In this document: piece after piece, positions 63,752 to 64,000 of the stretch
Position numbering within the stretch: position 1 is the stretch's first letter
How the letters are laid out: the number at the start of each line of letters is the position of its first letter
Origin: Marvinbryantia formatexigens DSM 14469
Lineage (GTDB): Bacteria > Bacillota > Clostridia > Lachnospirales > Lachnospiraceae
Reading direction: 5' to 3'
DNA: 64,000 nt
Assembly (NCBI RefSeq): GCF_025148285.1
Contig: NZ_CP102268.1
Span: forward strand, 2,025,001 to 2,089,000
Made by a program: the position numbers and the translations under genes
The notes under the pieces: model-generated
The model's input: only the letters and a program-made list of their open reading frames with translations
Databases searched by the model: none
Told to the model about the DNA's origin: nothing

Positions 63752-64000
63752 ATGCGGGCAGCGTTTTATACGGAATCCAGGGAAGAGTACCAGATGCTGT
63801 CTGGGAAGCTGCTGGAGGAAATGCCGGATGCGGAGCTTCATTATATGGAACAGGACGGGTATTTCCACTTCTGGGACAGTGATATGATCGTGGTTGCGCT
63901 GGACGGTGCACGGGGGATGGAAACCGTACTGGAGTGCAGCAGCCGTTATCCGCAGGCGATGATCGTGTGGGTGACAGATGATAAATATTTTGCAAGGATG
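63752..64000 (+). CDS. Receiver-like regulatory protein (5' part only)
   Basis: Starts MRAAFYTESREEYQMLSGKLL behind GGGGGAGG and runs off the window after 83 residues. The segment MIVVALDGARGMETVLECSSRYPQAMIVWVTDDKYFA has the strand order of a response-regulator receiver, with an Asp (VALDGARGME) near the phospho-acceptor position, but it lacks the acidic pair at the start. It may be a LytTR-type pseudo-receiver regulator; the output domain is outside the window. Confidence 0.5.
   Translation, partial: MRAAFYTESREEYQMLSGKLLEEMPDAELHYMEQDGYFHFWDSDMIVVALDGARGMETVLECSSRYPQAMIVWVTDDKYFARM

Noticed and set aside
63594-63995. Minus-strand protein of 133 residues
   Set aside because: It is antisense to the gene at 63752, which has a strong SD. 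Its only organised part is the tandem repeat, so I list the repeat instead.

Overview
The window is a chromosomal replication-origin region of a Gram-positive anaerobe of the Clostridia, most likely a Lachnospiraceae gut commensal. The core order rpmH-rnpA-yidD-yidC-khpB-mnmE-mnmG-rsmG on the plus strand, facing dnaA-dnaN-yaaA-recF-gyrB-gyrA on the minus strand, is the canonical Firmicutes origin. The DUF4446 gene behind parB, the DUF3881 gene behind serS and a MurT/GatD pair beside gyrA fit Lachnospiraceae. I cannot name a genus.

Layout. 1-11 kb is a glycoside-utilisation locus: a beta-glucuronidase (cut by the window edge), a carbohydrate ABC importer (two permeases and a binding protein), a YesM/YesN-type two-component system and an alpha-L-rhamnosidase-like enzyme. 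11-22.5 kb is the left arm of the origin: plsC, gatD, murT, gyrA, gyrB, recF, yaaA, dnaN and dnaA, all transcribed away from oriC. oriC lies at about 22.5-23.0 kb, with DnaA boxes there and a second group between dnaA and dnaN. 23.1-36.9 kb is the right arm: rpmH to rsmG, a degenerate alpha/beta-hydrolase on the opposite strand, three parS sites, parA, parB, DUF4446, serS, DUF3881 and tRNA-Arg(CCT).

From 37 kb on the DNA is accessory. 37-45 kb carries a BceRS-BceAB-like peptide-antibiotic sensing and resistance module, then the right end of a Tn916/Tn1549-like integrative element: a sigma-70-like gene with a nonsense codon, a MazF-like toxin, a small HTH protein and a tyrosine integrase. 45-53 kb is a patchwork of small genes and gene ghosts: an ORF6N/PLD protein with palindromes, a DUF4143 remnant, a YjbR fragment, a second integrase tail, a C39 peptidase flanked by duplicated promoter-hairpin cassettes, and an alcohol dehydrogenase/cupin/flavodoxin cluster with a deleted decarboxylase. 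53-61 kb holds a BrnT/BrnA toxin-antitoxin pair, several pseudogenes, and a CprABC/LanFEG-like lantibiotic-immunity ABC transporter with its response regulator and a histidine kinase broken by an amber codon. 61-64 kb carries an AgrC/AgrA-like (GHKL/LytTR) pair, a promoter with 21-bp-phased LytTR-type repeats, a short ORF containing a (AGAC)16 microsatellite, and the start of a further regulator-like gene.

The clearest themes are the textbook origin, two separate antimicrobial-peptide detoxification modules, and many traces of gene decay and slippage-prone repeats in the accessory half. No single wholly new system is proved. The best candidates for new biology are the duplicated promoter-hairpin cassettes around the C39 peptidase, the LytTR-promoter/microsatellite unit, and the palindromes in and around the ORF6N gene.
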